From Hyphomicrobiales bacterium (GTDB lineage: Bacteria; Pseudomonadota; Alphaproteobacteria; Rhizobiales; Rhizobiaceae): 64,000 bases of DNA. Each line of letters begins with the position of its first letter. Within the stretch, counting starts at the first letter, position 1. A model generated the notes under the pieces. The model did no database searches and was not told the origin of the DNA. It worked only from the letters and a program-made list of their open reading frames with translations. The position numbers and the translations under genes were made by a program. The DNA lies in NCBI GenBank assembly GCA_900473795.1, contig UCMT01000014.1, positions 62,001 to 126,000 of the forward strand, in the 5' to 3' direction. Below, piece by piece: positions 7,691 to 16,942 of this stretch.

Positions 7691-8446
7691 TCAGCCGTTG
7701 TCATACTCGTCGTGATGACGCCACCAGATGCCCTTTTCGTTGCGTCCCTTGGGCGCGCGGTCGAGCCACTGGTACATGCCCCAGAGGCCATCCAGTCCGC
7801 GCGCATAGGCGGAATAGGTGTGGTAGGCGACACCGTCGTCGAGGACGAAGGCGCTCATGCCCGGCCTTTCGCGCACGAATGTGGCGGCGTCGGTTCCGCT
7901 CATGGCAGCGGCAGTAGCGGGCCCGTCGGCTGTTTCGCCACCGCCTGAGGGCAATGCAGGCTCGCGCCGGTAGTTGTATTCGACGGTCCCATCACGCTGT
8001 TGTTTCTCGGTGTTCGAAACGTTGAAGTCGAAATTGAAGTCGCTCCCGTGCGAGGACGCCCAGGGAAACGACCATTCCATCCGCCGCTTGTACGCCTGCA
8101 GCTTGCCGAGCGGGGCCCGCGACACGGCCGTAAACGCCACGTCGTGGTTCTCCAGATGGACGACGAAGCCGTCGAAGCCGTCGGCGATTGCCGAACAGGA
8201 CGGGCATCCGGCCGTGTAGTCGGGCCCGAACATGAAGTGGTAGACGAGAAGCTGCGACCGAAGGTCTGCCAGCGTGGCATCCCCTTCGTCGGTCTCGAAA
8301 CGGTATGCCTTGTCGATCCGGACCCACGGCAGGTCCTGTCGTCGCCGCGCGAGCTCGTCGCTGCGTCGCGTCAGCGCCTTTTCTTCCTGAAGCAGTGCGA
8401 CCCGGGCCTTCAGCCACTCGTCGCGCGAAACGACTTGATGTTGCAT
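7691..8446 (-). CDS. DUF899 family thioredoxin-like protein
   Basis: The 251-aa protein is preceded by AGGAGGTTCGTT. It starts with the family hallmark region (HQVVSRDEWLKARVALLQEEKALTR) and has RRQDLPWVRIDKAYRFE (about residues 35-51), FMFGPDYTAGCPSCSA (about 72-87) with a CxxC pair, and the C-terminal IWWRHHDEYD. DUF899 proteins adopt a thioredoxin-like fold and are uncharacterised. The gene lies between GFA and the AHSA1/ArsR pair on the same strand, with gaps of 61 and 206 nt, so it may be independently transcribed. Confidence 0.88.
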   Translation of the reverse strand: MQHQVVSRDEWLKARVALLQEEKALTRRSDELARRRQDLPWVRIDKAYRFETDEGDATLADLRSQLLVYHFMFGPDYTAGCPSCSAIADGFDGFVVHLENHDVAFTAVSRAPLGKLQAYKRRMEWSFPWASSHGSDFNFDFNVSNTEKQQRDGTVEYNYRREPALPSGGGETADGPATAAAMSGTDAATFVRERPGMSAFVLDDGVAYHTYSAYARGLDGLWGMYQWLDRAPKGRNEKGIWWRHHDEYDNG

Positions 8447-8507
8447 AACGAACCTCCTGTTTGTCGAAGTGCGTATCGCATGCGACTGTCAATTCCGGTC
8501 GAACGCG

Positions 8508-8990
8508 TCAGTGCAGTCGCTTCGAGGCATCCTGTTCCGCAGCGACGGCGTCGAGGTTTCGGACAACCTTCTTCCAACCTTCGCTCATGCTGCGGAAGGC
8601 AGTGTCGTTCTTCGGCAGCATGAAACCGGAGTGGACGAGGCGAAGGCGTGTTCCACCGTCAACCCTGGAAAGGATGAAGGTAACGACCGTGTCCAGCCGC
8701 GAGCCATATCCGACGTTTCCCTCATCTCCGCCTTTCCAGGCATAGGCGAAGCGTTCATAAGGCACCACCTCCAGCACCTGGCAGCGAATGATCCCGTCCC
8801 ACGCCCCTGCCGGCGTCGTCTGGAACGTGAAGTGCTTGCCCTCCACAGGCTCGAACCCGGTCGGCGCCATCATCCAGCGCGCGATCAGTTCACCGGATGT
8901 CAGCGCTGTCCAGATCGTCTCCGGCGCATGCGGAAAGACCTCGTCAAGAACGATGTCCTGCGTGTCGGGCTTCAAAGCGGCGTCGGTCAT
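8508..8990 (-). CDS. SRPBCC / AHSA1-domain protein
   Basis: The 160-aa protein has the START-like AHSA1 pattern: VFPHAPETIWTALTSGELIARWMM near the N-terminus, a central beta-rich stretch, and GTRLRLVHSGF followed by SEGWKKVVRNLDAV at the end. ATG 8990 overlaps the stop of the ArsR gene by 4 nt (ATGA), so I use this start rather than the longer frame. ArsR-AHSA1 pairs are common in proteobacteria. The domain binds hydrophobic ligands, but the ligand is unknown. Confidence 0.9.
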   Translation of the reverse strand: MTDAALKPDTQDIVLDEVFPHAPETIWTALTSGELIARWMMAPTGFEPVEGKHFTFQTTPAGAWDGIIRCQVLEVVPYERFAYAWKGGDEGNVGYGSRLDTVVTFILSRVDGGTRLRLVHSGFMLPKNDTAFRSMSEGWKKVVRNLDAVAAEQDASKRLH

Positions 8991-9316
8991 GGATCGATCT
9001 CCTTGAGCAAGGTTCTGAGATTGGCGAAGCGTTCGCGCCAGAAGACACCGTAATGGCTCATCCAATCGACGAGCGGAGCGAGACCCTCGGGCTCAGCTCG
9101 ATAATAGACGTTGCGGCCCTCCGGGCGCTCGGCAACCAGGCCGGCCTGCTTCAATGATTTGAGATGCTGGGAGATGGCGCCCTGCGTCACCCCGCTGCCG
9201 CGCGTCAGTTCGACCACGGTAATCTCGTCGGATCGGACGACCCGCTCGAAAACGGCCCGCCGCGTCGGGTCAGCGAGGGTGCGCAGGACAGCGGTGATGT
9301 TTGCAGCTTCGATCAT
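8987..9316 (-). CDS. ArsR-family transcriptional regulator
   Basis: The 109-aa winged-helix protein contains LRTLADPTRRAVFERVV (about residues 11-27), VTQGAISQHLKSLKQAGLV as the recognition helix region (about 43-61) and a beta-wing EGRNVYYRAEPEGL. It lacks the metal-binding Cys cluster of classical ArsR/SmtB. This group (with C-terminal VDWMSHYGVFWRERF) is usually paired with an AHSA1 protein, as here, and probably autoregulates the pair. The upstream region carries two ACTAAT motifs (around 9333 and 9353) in an AT-rich promoter. Confidence 0.92.
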   Translation of the reverse strand: MIEAANITAVLRTLADPTRRAVFERVVRSDEITVVELTRGSGVTQGAISQHLKSLKQAGLVAERPEGRNVYYRAEPEGLAPLVDWMSHYGVFWRERFANLRTLLKEIDP

Positions 9317-9404
9317 GTATTATCAAATAGCCCATACTAATTGATGAGTCAACACTAATCTTTTACACCGCGGTGCTGCCCGTCCGGCACCTATGCGCCA
9401 AACG

Positions 9405-9430
9405 CAAAAAAGCCCGGCGAACCGGGCTTT
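9405..9430 (-). terminator. Rho-independent terminator of rpmE
   Basis: On the minus strand AAAGCCCGG-TTCG-CCGGGCTTTTTT forms a hairpin with a T run, 29 nt beyond the rpmE stop. Confidence 0.9.
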
Positions 9431-9458
9431 CCCAAAATCAAGATCCAGCAGGAAAAGC

Positions 9459-9680
9459 TTAGAGGCCGAGGCCTTCGAAGCGCTTCTTGAACTTGGAAAC
9501 GCGGCCGCCGCGATCCATGAGCTGCTGGTTGCCGCCGGTCCATGCCGGGTGCGACTTCGGGTCGATTTCGAGGTTCATGGTCTGGCCTTCCGAACCCCAG
9601 GTCGAGCGGGTTTCGTATTCGGTGCCGTCGGTCATGACCACTTTGATCATGTGGTAAGCGGGGTGGATATCAGCCTTCAT
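9459..9680 (-). CDS. rpmE: 50S ribosomal protein L31, cysteine-free form
   Basis: The 73-aa protein beginning [10 protein letters not shown] is a standard L31, a small large-subunit protein at the subunit interface. The [11 protein letters not shown] and [11 protein letters not shown] segments are characteristic. It has no cysteines, so it is the zinc-independent form (the zinc form carries CxxC pairs). ATG 9680 is preceded by AGGAAGATTGTT. It is divergent from the ABC exporter gene with a 206-nt shared promoter region, and a strong terminator follows. Confidence 0.96.
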   Translation of the reverse strand: MKADIHPAYHMIKVVMTDGTEYETRSTWGSEGQTMNLEIDPKSHPAWTGGNQQLMDRGGRVSKFKKRFEGLGL

Positions 9681-9886
9681 AACAATCTTCCTGCAAGTTC
9701 CAGGGTCCAATTGTCGCAAGCCATTGCGGCAGGGGGACCGAACACGTAAATGAAGCCGCAGACCACATGCGGGACCACGGCTTCCCAATTTGATGCCGTG
9801 CCTATACATGATGGTCACCCGGATAACAAGTACCGCCGGAGAAGACTTGTGCGAGTTTTGCCGCTTCTTCCGGTATTGGAGGTCAT

Positions 9887-11692
9887 GTGTCGAATGAGGT
9901 CGTTCAACCGGCGGGGCGCAAGTCCGTGCGCCCGCTGGCAAAGCTGTTGCCGTATATCCGGCGCTACCGCAATCTCGTTATCGGCGCCGGCATTTCGCTT
10001 GTCGTTGCGGCTGTCACGACGCTGACGCTGCCGATGGCCGTGCGCCGGATGATCGATCACGGATTCTCCGCCTCCGATTCCGGCTTCATCAACACCTATT
10101 TCTCGATGCTGATGGTTCTGGCGATCGTGCTCGCTGTGGCCAGTGCGACCCGTTACTACTTCGTCATCACGCTCGGCGAGCGGATCGTCTCGGATCTTCG
10201 CCGTGACGTCTTCGACCATGTGACCCGGCTCTCGCCCTCCTTCTTCGACGTCAACCAGTCCGGCGAGATCGTCTCCCGGCTGACCGCCGACACGACGCAG
10301 ATCAAATCCGCTGTCGGCGCAACTGCCTCCGTTGCTCTGCGCAACGCCATCCTGTGTCTCGGGGCCATCGGCATGATGGTCTATACCAGCCCGAAGCTGT
10401 CGAGCCTCGTCCTCGTCGCCATCCCGCTCATCGTCTTTCCGCTGGTCGGCTTCGGCCGCTCGGTGCGTCGGCGTTCGCGTGAGGCGCAGGATACGCTGGC
10501 CACTGCTTCGGCCTATGCCGGCGAGGCGATTTCCGCCTCCCGCACCGTCCAGGCCTTCAACGGCGAGGCCGTCGCGCAGGCGCGTTACGGCAGCGCCGTC
10601 GAAAGCGCCTATGAGGCCGCCCGCGCCGCCATCAAGGCCCGCTCGGTCCTCACTGCCTTTGCCATCACCATGATCTTCGGCAGCGTCGTCGCGGTCCTTT
10701 GGTTCGGTGCTCAGGATGTCCTGTCCGGGTCACTGTCGGCCGGCACGCTCGGCCAGTTTCTCCTGTACTCCGTCTTCGCCGCCGGCAGCCTGGGCGCACT
10801 CTCCGAGGTTTGGGGCGAACTCTCGCAGGCCGCAGGCGCTGCCGAGCGCTTGAGCGAATTGCTGGCCGAGCAGCCGGACATCACGGCGCCCGCCAATCCG
10901 GTCGCCATGCCGGAGCCGGCGCAGGGGGCCGTGACCTACGACGACGTTCACTTCGCCTACCCCTCGCGGCCGGGCTACAAGAGCGTCAAGGGCCTGAGCT
11001 TCACCGTCAAGCCCGGCGAGACGGTTGCCATCGTCGGCCCCTCCGGCGCAGGCAAGAGCACCGTCTTTTCGCTGCTTCTGCGCTTCTACGACCCGGCCAA
11101 GGGCTCGGTCCGCGTCGATGGCGTCGACATCCGCTCGGTCGACCCCGAAGCCCTGCGCGGCCGTGTCGCCATCGTTCCCCAGGACGTCACCATCTTCGCC
11201 GCCTCTATCCACGACAACATCGCCTTCGGCCTGCCCACCGCGTCGCGCGATATGGTGCGCGCCGCGGCCATTGCCGCCCAGGCCGACGAATTCATTGCAA
11301 GGCTCGATCAGGGCTACGATACGCAGGTCGGCGAACGCGGCATCACGCTCTCCGGCGGTCAGCGCCAGCGTATCGCCATCGCCCGCGCGATCCTGAAAGA
11401 TGCCCCGGTTCTCCTGCTTGACGAGGCGACGTCCGCCCTCGACGCCGAGAGCGAAACGCTGGTGCAGAAGGCGCTCGACGGCCTGATGCGCGAACGCACG
11501 ACGCTCGTCATCGCCCACAGGCTGGCAACCGTGCTCAAGGCCGACCGCATCCTGGTCATGGATCAGGGCAGGATCGTCGAGGAAGGTACGCACGCGTCGC
11601 TCGTTCGTCAGGGCGGGCTCTATGCCAAGCTCGCGCGACTGCAGTTCGACTATGACAGCCCGGAAGCCAGCAACGTCGTGACGCTGGGCTGA
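9887..11692 (+). CDS. ABC exporter, fused permease/ATPase (MsbA-like)
   Basis: The 601-aa protein starts with GTG at 9887, four bases after GGAGG; the ATG two bases upstream is out of frame. The N-terminal half (about residues 25-330) carries six transmembrane helices of the type I exporter fold. The C-terminal nucleotide-binding domain has Walker [10 protein letters not shown] (about 386-394), the Q-loop, signature LSGGQRQR (about 488-495), Walker [13 protein letters not shown] and H-loop VIAHR. It functions as a homodimer exporting lipids, drugs or glycans; the substrate cannot be predicted. It is monocistronic and divergent from rpmE. Confidence 0.95.
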   Translation: MSNEVVQPAGRKSVRPLAKLLPYIRRYRNLVIGAGISLVVAAVTTLTLPMAVRRMIDHGFSASDSGFINTYFSMLMVLAIVLAVASATRYYFVITLGERIVSDLRRDVFDHVTRLSPSFFDVNQSGEIVSRLTADTTQIKSAVGATASVALRNAILCLGAIGMMVYTSPKLSSLVLVAIPLIVFPLVGFGRSVRRRSREAQDTLATASAYAGEAISASRTVQAFNGEAVAQARYGSAVESAYEAARAAIKARSVLTAFAITMIFGSVVAVLWFGAQDVLSGSLSAGTLGQFLLYSVFAAGSLGALSEVWGELSQAAGAAERLSELLAEQPDITAPANPVAMPEPAQGAVTYDDVHFAYPSRPGYKSVKGLSFTVKPGETVAIVGPSGAGKSTVFSLLLRFYDPAKGSVRVDGVDIRSVDPEALRGRVAIVPQDVTIFAASIHDNIAFGLPTASRDMVRAAAIAAQADEFIARLDQGYDTQVGERGITLSGGQRQRIAIARAILKDAPVLLLDEATSALDAESETLVQKALDGLMRERTTLVIAHRLATVLKADRILVMDQGRIVEEGTHASLVRQGGLYAKLARLQFDYDSPEASNVVTLG

Positions 11693-11837
11693 CGCAGCCC
11701 GCTCCAGAATAAAATTGATTGAGGACAACCCTTAATCGTTCTCCCAAGGTTGCCCTTCGGTGCATCGACGCTATTGTTTGCGGCGGAAACGGCTTTCCGC
11801 CGTTTTGCTGATTGGTCGGTCTTGGGAGGAGATTTGA

Positions 11838-12827
11838 ATGGCATTGTCCTTATGGAAACGGCGCACGGCACTGGCGCTCGCCTTGATGGCGACATCGGCG
11901 CTCGCACTCGGCAGTGAAGCAAGGGCGCAGGAATTTCCCGATCGCCCGGTAACGCTGGTCGTGCCCTTCGCAGCCGGCGGCTCGACCGACGTGGTTGCGC
12001 GCATCATCGGCCAGAAGATGTCTGATGATCTCGGCCAACAGGTGGTGGTGGAGAACGTTGCGGGCGCCGGCGGCAATCTCGGCGCCGACCGGGTGGCGCG
12101 GGCCGAGCCCGACGGCTACACGATCCTGATGGGAACGGTTGCGACCCACGCGCTCAATCCGTTGATCCTGAAGACAAAGCCCTACGATCCGGAAAAGGAT
12201 TTTGCGCCGGTCTCGCTGCTGGTCCTTGTGCCAAACGTGCTCGTGGTCAATCCGCAGCTGCCGGTAAAGAACGTCGAGGAGCTTCTGGCGCTTCTGAAGG
12301 CATCGCCCGACCAATATGCCTACGCATCGTCCGGCAACGGCACGCCACTGCATCTCTCCGGTGAACTGTTCAAGAAGATGGCCGGCGTCAGCATGCAGCA
12401 TGTTCCCTACAAGGGTTCAGGTCCGGCGCTGAACGATGTCATCGGCAACCAGGTGCCGATCATGTTCGACAACCTGCCCTCGTCCTCGGGACATATCAAA
12501 TCCGGCACGCTCAAGGCGCTCGCGGTGACGACGAAGGAACGTGCCGCCTCCTTCCCGGATGTGCCGACCATCGCCGAAACCATTCCCGGCTACGAGACCT
12601 ATACCTGGAATGCCCTGTTTGCCCCGGCAGGTACGCCGAAAGACGTGATTGATCGGCTCAACGCGTCCGCCAAGAAGGCGCTCGCGGATCCGGCCGTGGC
12701 CGAAAAGATGAAGGGCTTCAGCGCCACCATCGTCGCCTCGACGCCGGACGAACTGGGCGCGCATGTGACGGCCGAACTGGCGAAGTGGGGCCCAATCGTC
12801 AAGGAAGCCAACGTTCAGATGGATTGA
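11838..12827 (+). CDS. Bug/TctC-family periplasmic tricarboxylate-type binding protein
   Basis: The 329-aa protein has a Sec signal peptide (basic MALSLWKRR, hydrophobic core, cleavage near ARAQEF). The mature part starts with the Bug-family motif FPDRPVTLVVPFAAGGSTDVVAR, followed by GGNLGADRVARAEPDGYT and VPYKGSGPALNDVIG. Bug proteins capture carboxylates or amides for tripartite TctABC transporters, yet no tctA or tctB lies nearby. It is therefore an orphan receptor that may serve a distant permease. The ATG follows GGGAGGAGATTTGA. A perfect 10-bp terminator closes the gene. Confidence 0.92.
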   Translation: MALSLWKRRTALALALMATSALALGSEARAQEFPDRPVTLVVPFAAGGSTDVVARIIGQKMSDDLGQQVVVENVAGAGGNLGADRVARAEPDGYTILMGTVATHALNPLILKTKPYDPEKDFAPVSLLVLVPNVLVVNPQLPVKNVEELLALLKASPDQYAYASSGNGTPLHLSGELFKKMAGVSMQHVPYKGSGPALNDVIGNQVPIMFDNLPSSSGHIKSGTLKALAVTTKERAASFPDVPTIAETIPGYETYTWNALFAPAGTPKDVIDRLNASAKKALADPAVAEKMKGFSATIVASTPDELGAHVTAELAKWGPIVKEANVQMD

Positions 12828-12836
12828 GGCTTCCGG

Positions 12837-12864
12837 GGCTCTCCGGCCATCCGGAGAGCCTTTT
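12837..12864 (+). terminator. Rho-independent terminator after the Bug-family gene
   Basis: GGCTCTCCGG and CCGGAGAGCC form a perfect ten-pair stem with a CCAT loop, followed by TTTT. It lies 9 nt after the stop and just before the convergent flavoprotein gene. Confidence 0.88.
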
Positions 12865-12877
12865 CACCACCCGGAGG

Positions 12878-14521
12878 TCAGGCGCCTATGCTGCGCCCCA
12901 CGATCCTTCCTGAAAAGATGCAGCCACCCAGGAACGTGCCCTCCAGCGCGTTGTAGCCGTGCATGCCGCCGCCGCCGAAACCCGCAACTTCGCCGGCCGC
13001 ATAAAGGCCGGGAACAGGTTCGCCCGAGAGTTCCAGCACACGGCCGTCGAGATCGGTCTGCAGGCCGCCCAGCGTCTTTCGCGTCAGGATATTGAGGCGC
13101 ACGGCGATCAGCGGCCCGACCTTGGGATCAAGCAGCCGGTGCGGTTTGGCCGTCCGCATCAGCCTGTCACCGAGATAGTTGCGCGCGCCGCGGATGGCGG
13201 TGACTTGCGCGTCCTTCGAAAAGGCATTGTCGATCTCGCGATCGCGCGCCTCGATCTGGTGGCGCAGATGTTCGAGCGAAAGGTGCCCCTCGCCGGAAAG
13301 CGCATTCATGCCCTCGACCAGATCTTCCAGCCGGTCGCGGATGACGAAGTCTTCGCCCTTGTCCATGAAGGCCTGCACCGGGCCCGGCGGATTTTTGCCC
13401 AGGCGCTTGAGTAGCAGCGGAATGTCCTTGCCGGTCAGGTCGGGGTTCTGCTCCGACCCCGAAAGCGCGAACTCTCGTCTGATGATCGCCTTGGTCAGGA
13501 TGAACCAGCTATAGTCGGCACCGCTGCTGCGGATCGCCTTCAAGGTGCCGAGCGTGTCGAAGCCCGGCATGGCGGGCGCGGCAAAACGGTTGCCGTCGGC
13601 ATCGCACCAGAAGGAGGATGGCCCGGGCAGGATGCGGATGCCGTGGTTCGGCCAGATCGGATCGAAGTTCCGCAATCCCTCGGTGTAATGCCACATGCGA
13701 TCCTTGTTGATGACGGAACCGCGCGCCTGTTCGGCAATCTCGACCATGCGCCCATCGACATAATCCGGTACGCCGCTGACCATGAAGTTCGGCGGCGGGC
13801 CGAGCCGGTCGACCGGCCACTGCTTGCGCACCAGATCATGATTGCCACCGATACCACCGGACGAGACGACGACGGCGCCGGCCTCGAACCAGAACTCGTC
13901 GACAACCTCGCGCGAACTGCGCTGACCGCGCGGCACGCCGTCGGTCTTCAAAACCGATCCTCTTGCGCCGGTCACGGCACCATTGGTCATGATCAGTTCG
14001 TCCACCCGATGGCGAAAACGGAAGCGGATGCGCCCCCTGCTCTCGGCCGCACGCGCCCGCGCGATGAACGGTGCCAGCACGCCAGGGCCTGTGCCCCATG
14101 TCACATGGAAACGCGGTACCGAATTTCCGTGGCCATGTGCAAGACCACCGCCACGTTCCGCCCAGCCGACAACGGGAAACCAGCGCATGCCCTGGCCATG
14201 CAGCCACGTGCGCTTCTCGCCGGCGGCGAAATCGAGATAGGCCTCCGCCCAGCGCCTTGGCCAATAGTCCTCCGGCCGGTCGAATTGCGCCGACCCCATC
14301 CAGTCCTGCCGCGCCAGTTCGAGCGTATCGCGGATGCGCAGGCGCCGCTGTTCCGGACTATCGACAAACAGCAACCCGCCAAGCGACCAGAAAGCCTGGC
14401 CGCCCAAATTCTGCTCGCCTTCCTGATCAAGCACGATGACCCTGAGACCCCGATCGGCAGCCTCGACCGCCGCGACGAGGCCTGCAAGCCCCGCCCCGAT
14501 CACAAGAACATCACAATCCAT
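12878..14521 (-). CDS. FAD-binding dehydrogenase (fumarate reductase / 3-ketosteroid dehydrogenase-like superfamily)
   Basis: The 547-aa flavoprotein starts at ATG 14521 behind CTGGAGGACGGGC. The dinucleotide-binding fold is at the extreme N-terminus (DVLVIGAGLAGLVAAVEAAD), with GGQAFWSLGGLLFVDSPEQRR at about 40-60. The C-terminal FAD motif GLYAAGEVAGFGGGG continues into MHGYNALEGTFLGGCIFSGR. This is the FAD-binding dehydrogenase family related to KsdD and fumarate reductase flavoprotein subunits. The true acceptor and substrate are unknown. It lies convergent to the orphan carboxylate-binding protein gene and is monocistronic. Confidence 0.88.
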   Translation of the reverse strand: MDCDVLVIGAGLAGLVAAVEAADRGLRVIVLDQEGEQNLGGQAFWSLGGLLFVDSPEQRRLRIRDTLELARQDWMGSAQFDRPEDYWPRRWAEAYLDFAAGEKRTWLHGQGMRWFPVVGWAERGGGLAHGHGNSVPRFHVTWGTGPGVLAPFIARARAAESRGRIRFRFRHRVDELIMTNGAVTGARGSVLKTDGVPRGQRSSREVVDEFWFEAGAVVVSSGGIGGNHDLVRKQWPVDRLGPPPNFMVSGVPDYVDGRMVEIAEQARGSVINKDRMWHYTEGLRNFDPIWPNHGIRILPGPSSFWCDADGNRFAAPAMPGFDTLGTLKAIRSSGADYSWFILTKAIIRREFALSGSEQNPDLTGKDIPLLLKRLGKNPPGPVQAFMDKGEDFVIRDRLEDLVEGMNALSGEGHLSLEHLRHQIEARDREIDNAFSKDAQVTAIRGARNYLGDRLMRTAKPHRLLDPKVGPLIAVRLNILTRKTLGGLQTDLDGRVLELSGEPVPGLYAAGEVAGFGGGGMHGYNALEGTFLGGCIFSGRIVGRSIGA

Positions 14522-14652
14522 GCCCGTCCTCCAGCAGCTCCACCCTGCCGCGACATTACGCACACGTAAACGTCAGGGCAACGAAGAAACGCAACTGGAA
14601 AACACTGTTTGTGATGATTGCCGATCGCGGCGGATAGCCGGGCGGGCTCCGG

Positions 14653-15684
14653 CTATTTCTCGGTCAGCTTCAGTTCGATGCGGCGGTTCTGCGAGCGCGC
14701 ATCCGGACTATCCCCTTCGGCAATGGGCTGGAATTCTCCGAAACCCGCAGCAGCGAGACGATCTGCAGGCACGCCACGGGAGATCAGGAACTTGACGACG
14801 GATGTCGCACGCGCCGACGAAAGTTCCCAGTTGTCGACGTAGCGCCCTGTCCCGGAAAGCGGAACATTGTCCGTATGCCCGTCAACCCGGAGCACCCAGT
14901 TGATCTCCGACGGGATTTCCTTGGCAAGATCGAGCACCGCCGTGGCGAGCTTGGCCATTTCCGCCTGCCCTTCCGGGTTCAGTTCATTGCCGCCGGACGG
15001 AAACAGAACTTCCGACTGGAAGACGAAGCGGTCGCCGACAATACGAATATTTTCACGATCGGACAGGATTTCGCGCAGCCGCCCGAAGAAGTCGGAACGG
15101 TAGCGGTTGAGCTCCTGCACACGCTGCGCCAGTGCCACGTTCAGCCGCCGGCCAAGGTCGGCGATCTTCGTCTGCGACGCCTCGTCCTTGGCTTCGGAGG
15201 CCTGGAGCGCGCCCTCGATGGCAGCGATCTGGCTGCGCAGCGCAGCAATCTGCTGGTTCAACAGGTCGATCTGGCTCATCGCCCGGGCGCTGACCTGTTT
15301 TTCCGCATCCAGCTTCCCCGTGAGGTCACCGATCTGCTGGTTGGCGGTATCGGAGCTGCCGGTTCCCTGGTCGAGCAGTGCCTGCAGCCGCGAGCGCTCG
15401 TCTTCCGATGAAGCCAGGGATGCCTGCAGATTGGCAAGCGAATCCTCGAGATCCTGCTTGCCGCCCTTTTCCAGCGCCAGAAGCTGGGTCAGCTCGTTGA
15501 TCTGGCTGTTCAACCGGTTGAGCACATCCTCCTTGCCGCTGATTTCGCGGCTGAGCAGAAATTGCGCCAGCACGAAAACGGAGAGCAGGAACATGATGGA
15601 CAGGAGCAGCGTCGAAAGGGCATCGACGAAACCCGGCCAATAATCGACTGTTCTCTGTGTCCGGCCCTTGCGCGCAAGCGACAT
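14653..15684 (-). CDS. MotB-like OmpA-domain stator protein
   Basis: The 343-aa inner-membrane protein has one N-terminal helix (about residues 21-46) carrying an Asp in FVDALSTLLLSIMFLLSVF, the position of the proton-conducting Asp of MotB. A long coiled-coil region follows (about 50-190, repeats such as LNRLNSQINELTQLL). The C-terminal OmpA-like peptidoglycan-binding domain has VDGHTDNVPL, WELSSARATSVVKFL and SQNRRIEL. It starts 3 nt after the MotA-like stop, so the pair is cotranscribed. It is not a classical flagellar MotB: the coiled coil is long and no flagellar genes are nearby. See the finding on the pair. Confidence 0.85.
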   Translation of the reverse strand: MSLARKGRTQRTVDYWPGFVDALSTLLLSIMFLLSVFVLAQFLLSREISGKEDVLNRLNSQINELTQLLALEKGGKQDLEDSLANLQASLASSEDERSRLQALLDQGTGSSDTANQQIGDLTGKLDAEKQVSARAMSQIDLLNQQIAALRSQIAAIEGALQASEAKDEASQTKIADLGRRLNVALAQRVQELNRYRSDFFGRLREILSDRENIRIVGDRFVFQSEVLFPSGGNELNPEGQAEMAKLATAVLDLAKEIPSEINWVLRVDGHTDNVPLSGTGRYVDNWELSSARATSVVKFLISRGVPADRLAAAGFGEFQPIAEGDSPDARSQNRRIELKLTEK

Positions 15685-15687
15685 CGG

Positions 15688-16785
15688 TCATTCCCCCCCG
15701 GCGTCTTCGACGCGCGCGAGCTTGTGCGGCCGTTCCGACTGCACGGGTATCTTGTCCGTATGTCCGATCCGCGCCGACAGCTTGTCCAGCGTCTTGCGCA
15801 TCGACTTTGCTTCATCCTGTTGCGCCTCAATCCAGTCACGCAGCATCTGCTGCTCGCCGCGCATGTTCTTCACCAACCCTTGGATGCCCTCGGCAAGGCT
15901 CGCCATGGCGGCGGTCGTGCGCTGGTTCATGCCGCCATCGTGATTGAGGCGAGCGAGTTGCTCGGTCAACTGCCGAAGCTCGTCGCCGGGTGCCACGGCC
16001 GAGGTGCCGGGGGTGATCGTCACATCCGAGCTGACATCGGTCACGGATGACAGCCAGTTTTCGAGTTCGGTATAGAACCGGTTCTGGGCACGCCCGGCTT
16101 GCAGGTCGAGAAAGCCGAGGATCAGCGAACCGGAGAGACCGAAGAGCGACGTGGAAAACGCCGTTCCCATACCGGTCAGCGGAGCGGACAGGCCATTCTT
16201 CAGAGCAGCGAGAATATCCTGCGTGCTTCCCGTCCCGGCATCGAGCGATTGAATGACCGTGTTGATCGACCCGATCGTGCCGAGCAGACCCCAGAAGGTG
16301 CCGAGCAGGCCGAGGAAGACCAGAAGGCCGGTGAGATACCGGGAGGTGTCGCGTGATTCGTCGAGGCGTGTGGCGATCGAATCGAGAATGGACCGCAGCG
16401 CCGTCGTCGAGATCGCCATCGAATGGCGCTGGCCGATGAGGGCCCGCATCGGCGCCAGCAGCACCGGGTCGCGGCCAACCTTCTCGGCACTTCCGGCGGC
16501 ACGGAAGGAATTGAACCAGCGAACCTCCGGCCGCAGCCTGAGCACATGGTTGAAAACCAGAAGGATGCCGATCAGCAGAACGCCGAGAATAAGGCCGTTC
16601 AGCCCGGGATTGCTGGCAAAGGCAGCATGCGCCTGGCGAAACAGGATGGCCGCGACGAACCCGACGATGATGAGGAAGATCACCATCGTCCAGAAGAAAA
16701 CCATCGGGCTCGTCAGCTTGTTGGGATTATACCCCTCGTTCAAAGCTCCGCCGGCATCCCATCCCGACAGTTCCAATTTCGCCAT
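15688..16785 (-). CDS. MotA/TolQ/ExbB-like proton-channel protein
   Basis: The 365-aa protein has four hydrophobic helices at about residues 26-49, 62-82, 151-173 and 197-220. The third and fourth (LTGLLVFLGLLGTFWGLLG and SAPLTGMGTAFSTSLFGLSG) carry the Gly/Thr/Ser-rich pattern of the MotA/TolQ/ExbB channel. The last 120 residues are cytoplasmic and predicted helical, including a basic tail. It precedes the MotB-like gene by 3 nt, suggesting a stator-like proton-driven complex. Flagellar MotA is shorter (about 290 aa) and has a different cytoplasmic loop, so a non-flagellar role is more likely. Confidence 0.85.
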   Translation of the reverse strand: MAKLELSGWDAGGALNEGYNPNKLTSPMVFFWTMVIFLIIVGFVAAILFRQAHAAFASNPGLNGLILGVLLIGILLVFNHVLRLRPEVRWFNSFRAAGSAEKVGRDPVLLAPMRALIGQRHSMAISTTALRSILDSIATRLDESRDTSRYLTGLLVFLGLLGTFWGLLGTIGSINTVIQSLDAGTGSTQDILAALKNGLSAPLTGMGTAFSTSLFGLSGSLILGFLDLQAGRAQNRFYTELENWLSSVTDVSSDVTITPGTSAVAPGDELRQLTEQLARLNHDGGMNQRTTAAMASLAEGIQGLVKNMRGEQQMLRDWIEAQQDEAKSMRKTLDKLSARIGHTDKIPVQSERPHKLARVEDAGGE

Positions 16786-16942
16786 GGGGTTATTCTCCGG
16801 TTTTCATGTGCCGCAGCCTGCCCGCACACGCGGACGCAGCTATGCTTGCGCCGGAGACTAGAGGAAGTTTGTGCCAAATTGAAGGGGAAACAACGGGCAA
16901 CATCAACAGGATGAAACAGCCGTCCGTTCAGGCCTTTCCGGC

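Noticed and set aside
14653-16785. Zorya anti-phage system
   Set aside because: Only MotA/MotB-like parts are present; no ZorC, ZorD or ZorE-like genes, and the neighbours are housekeeping.
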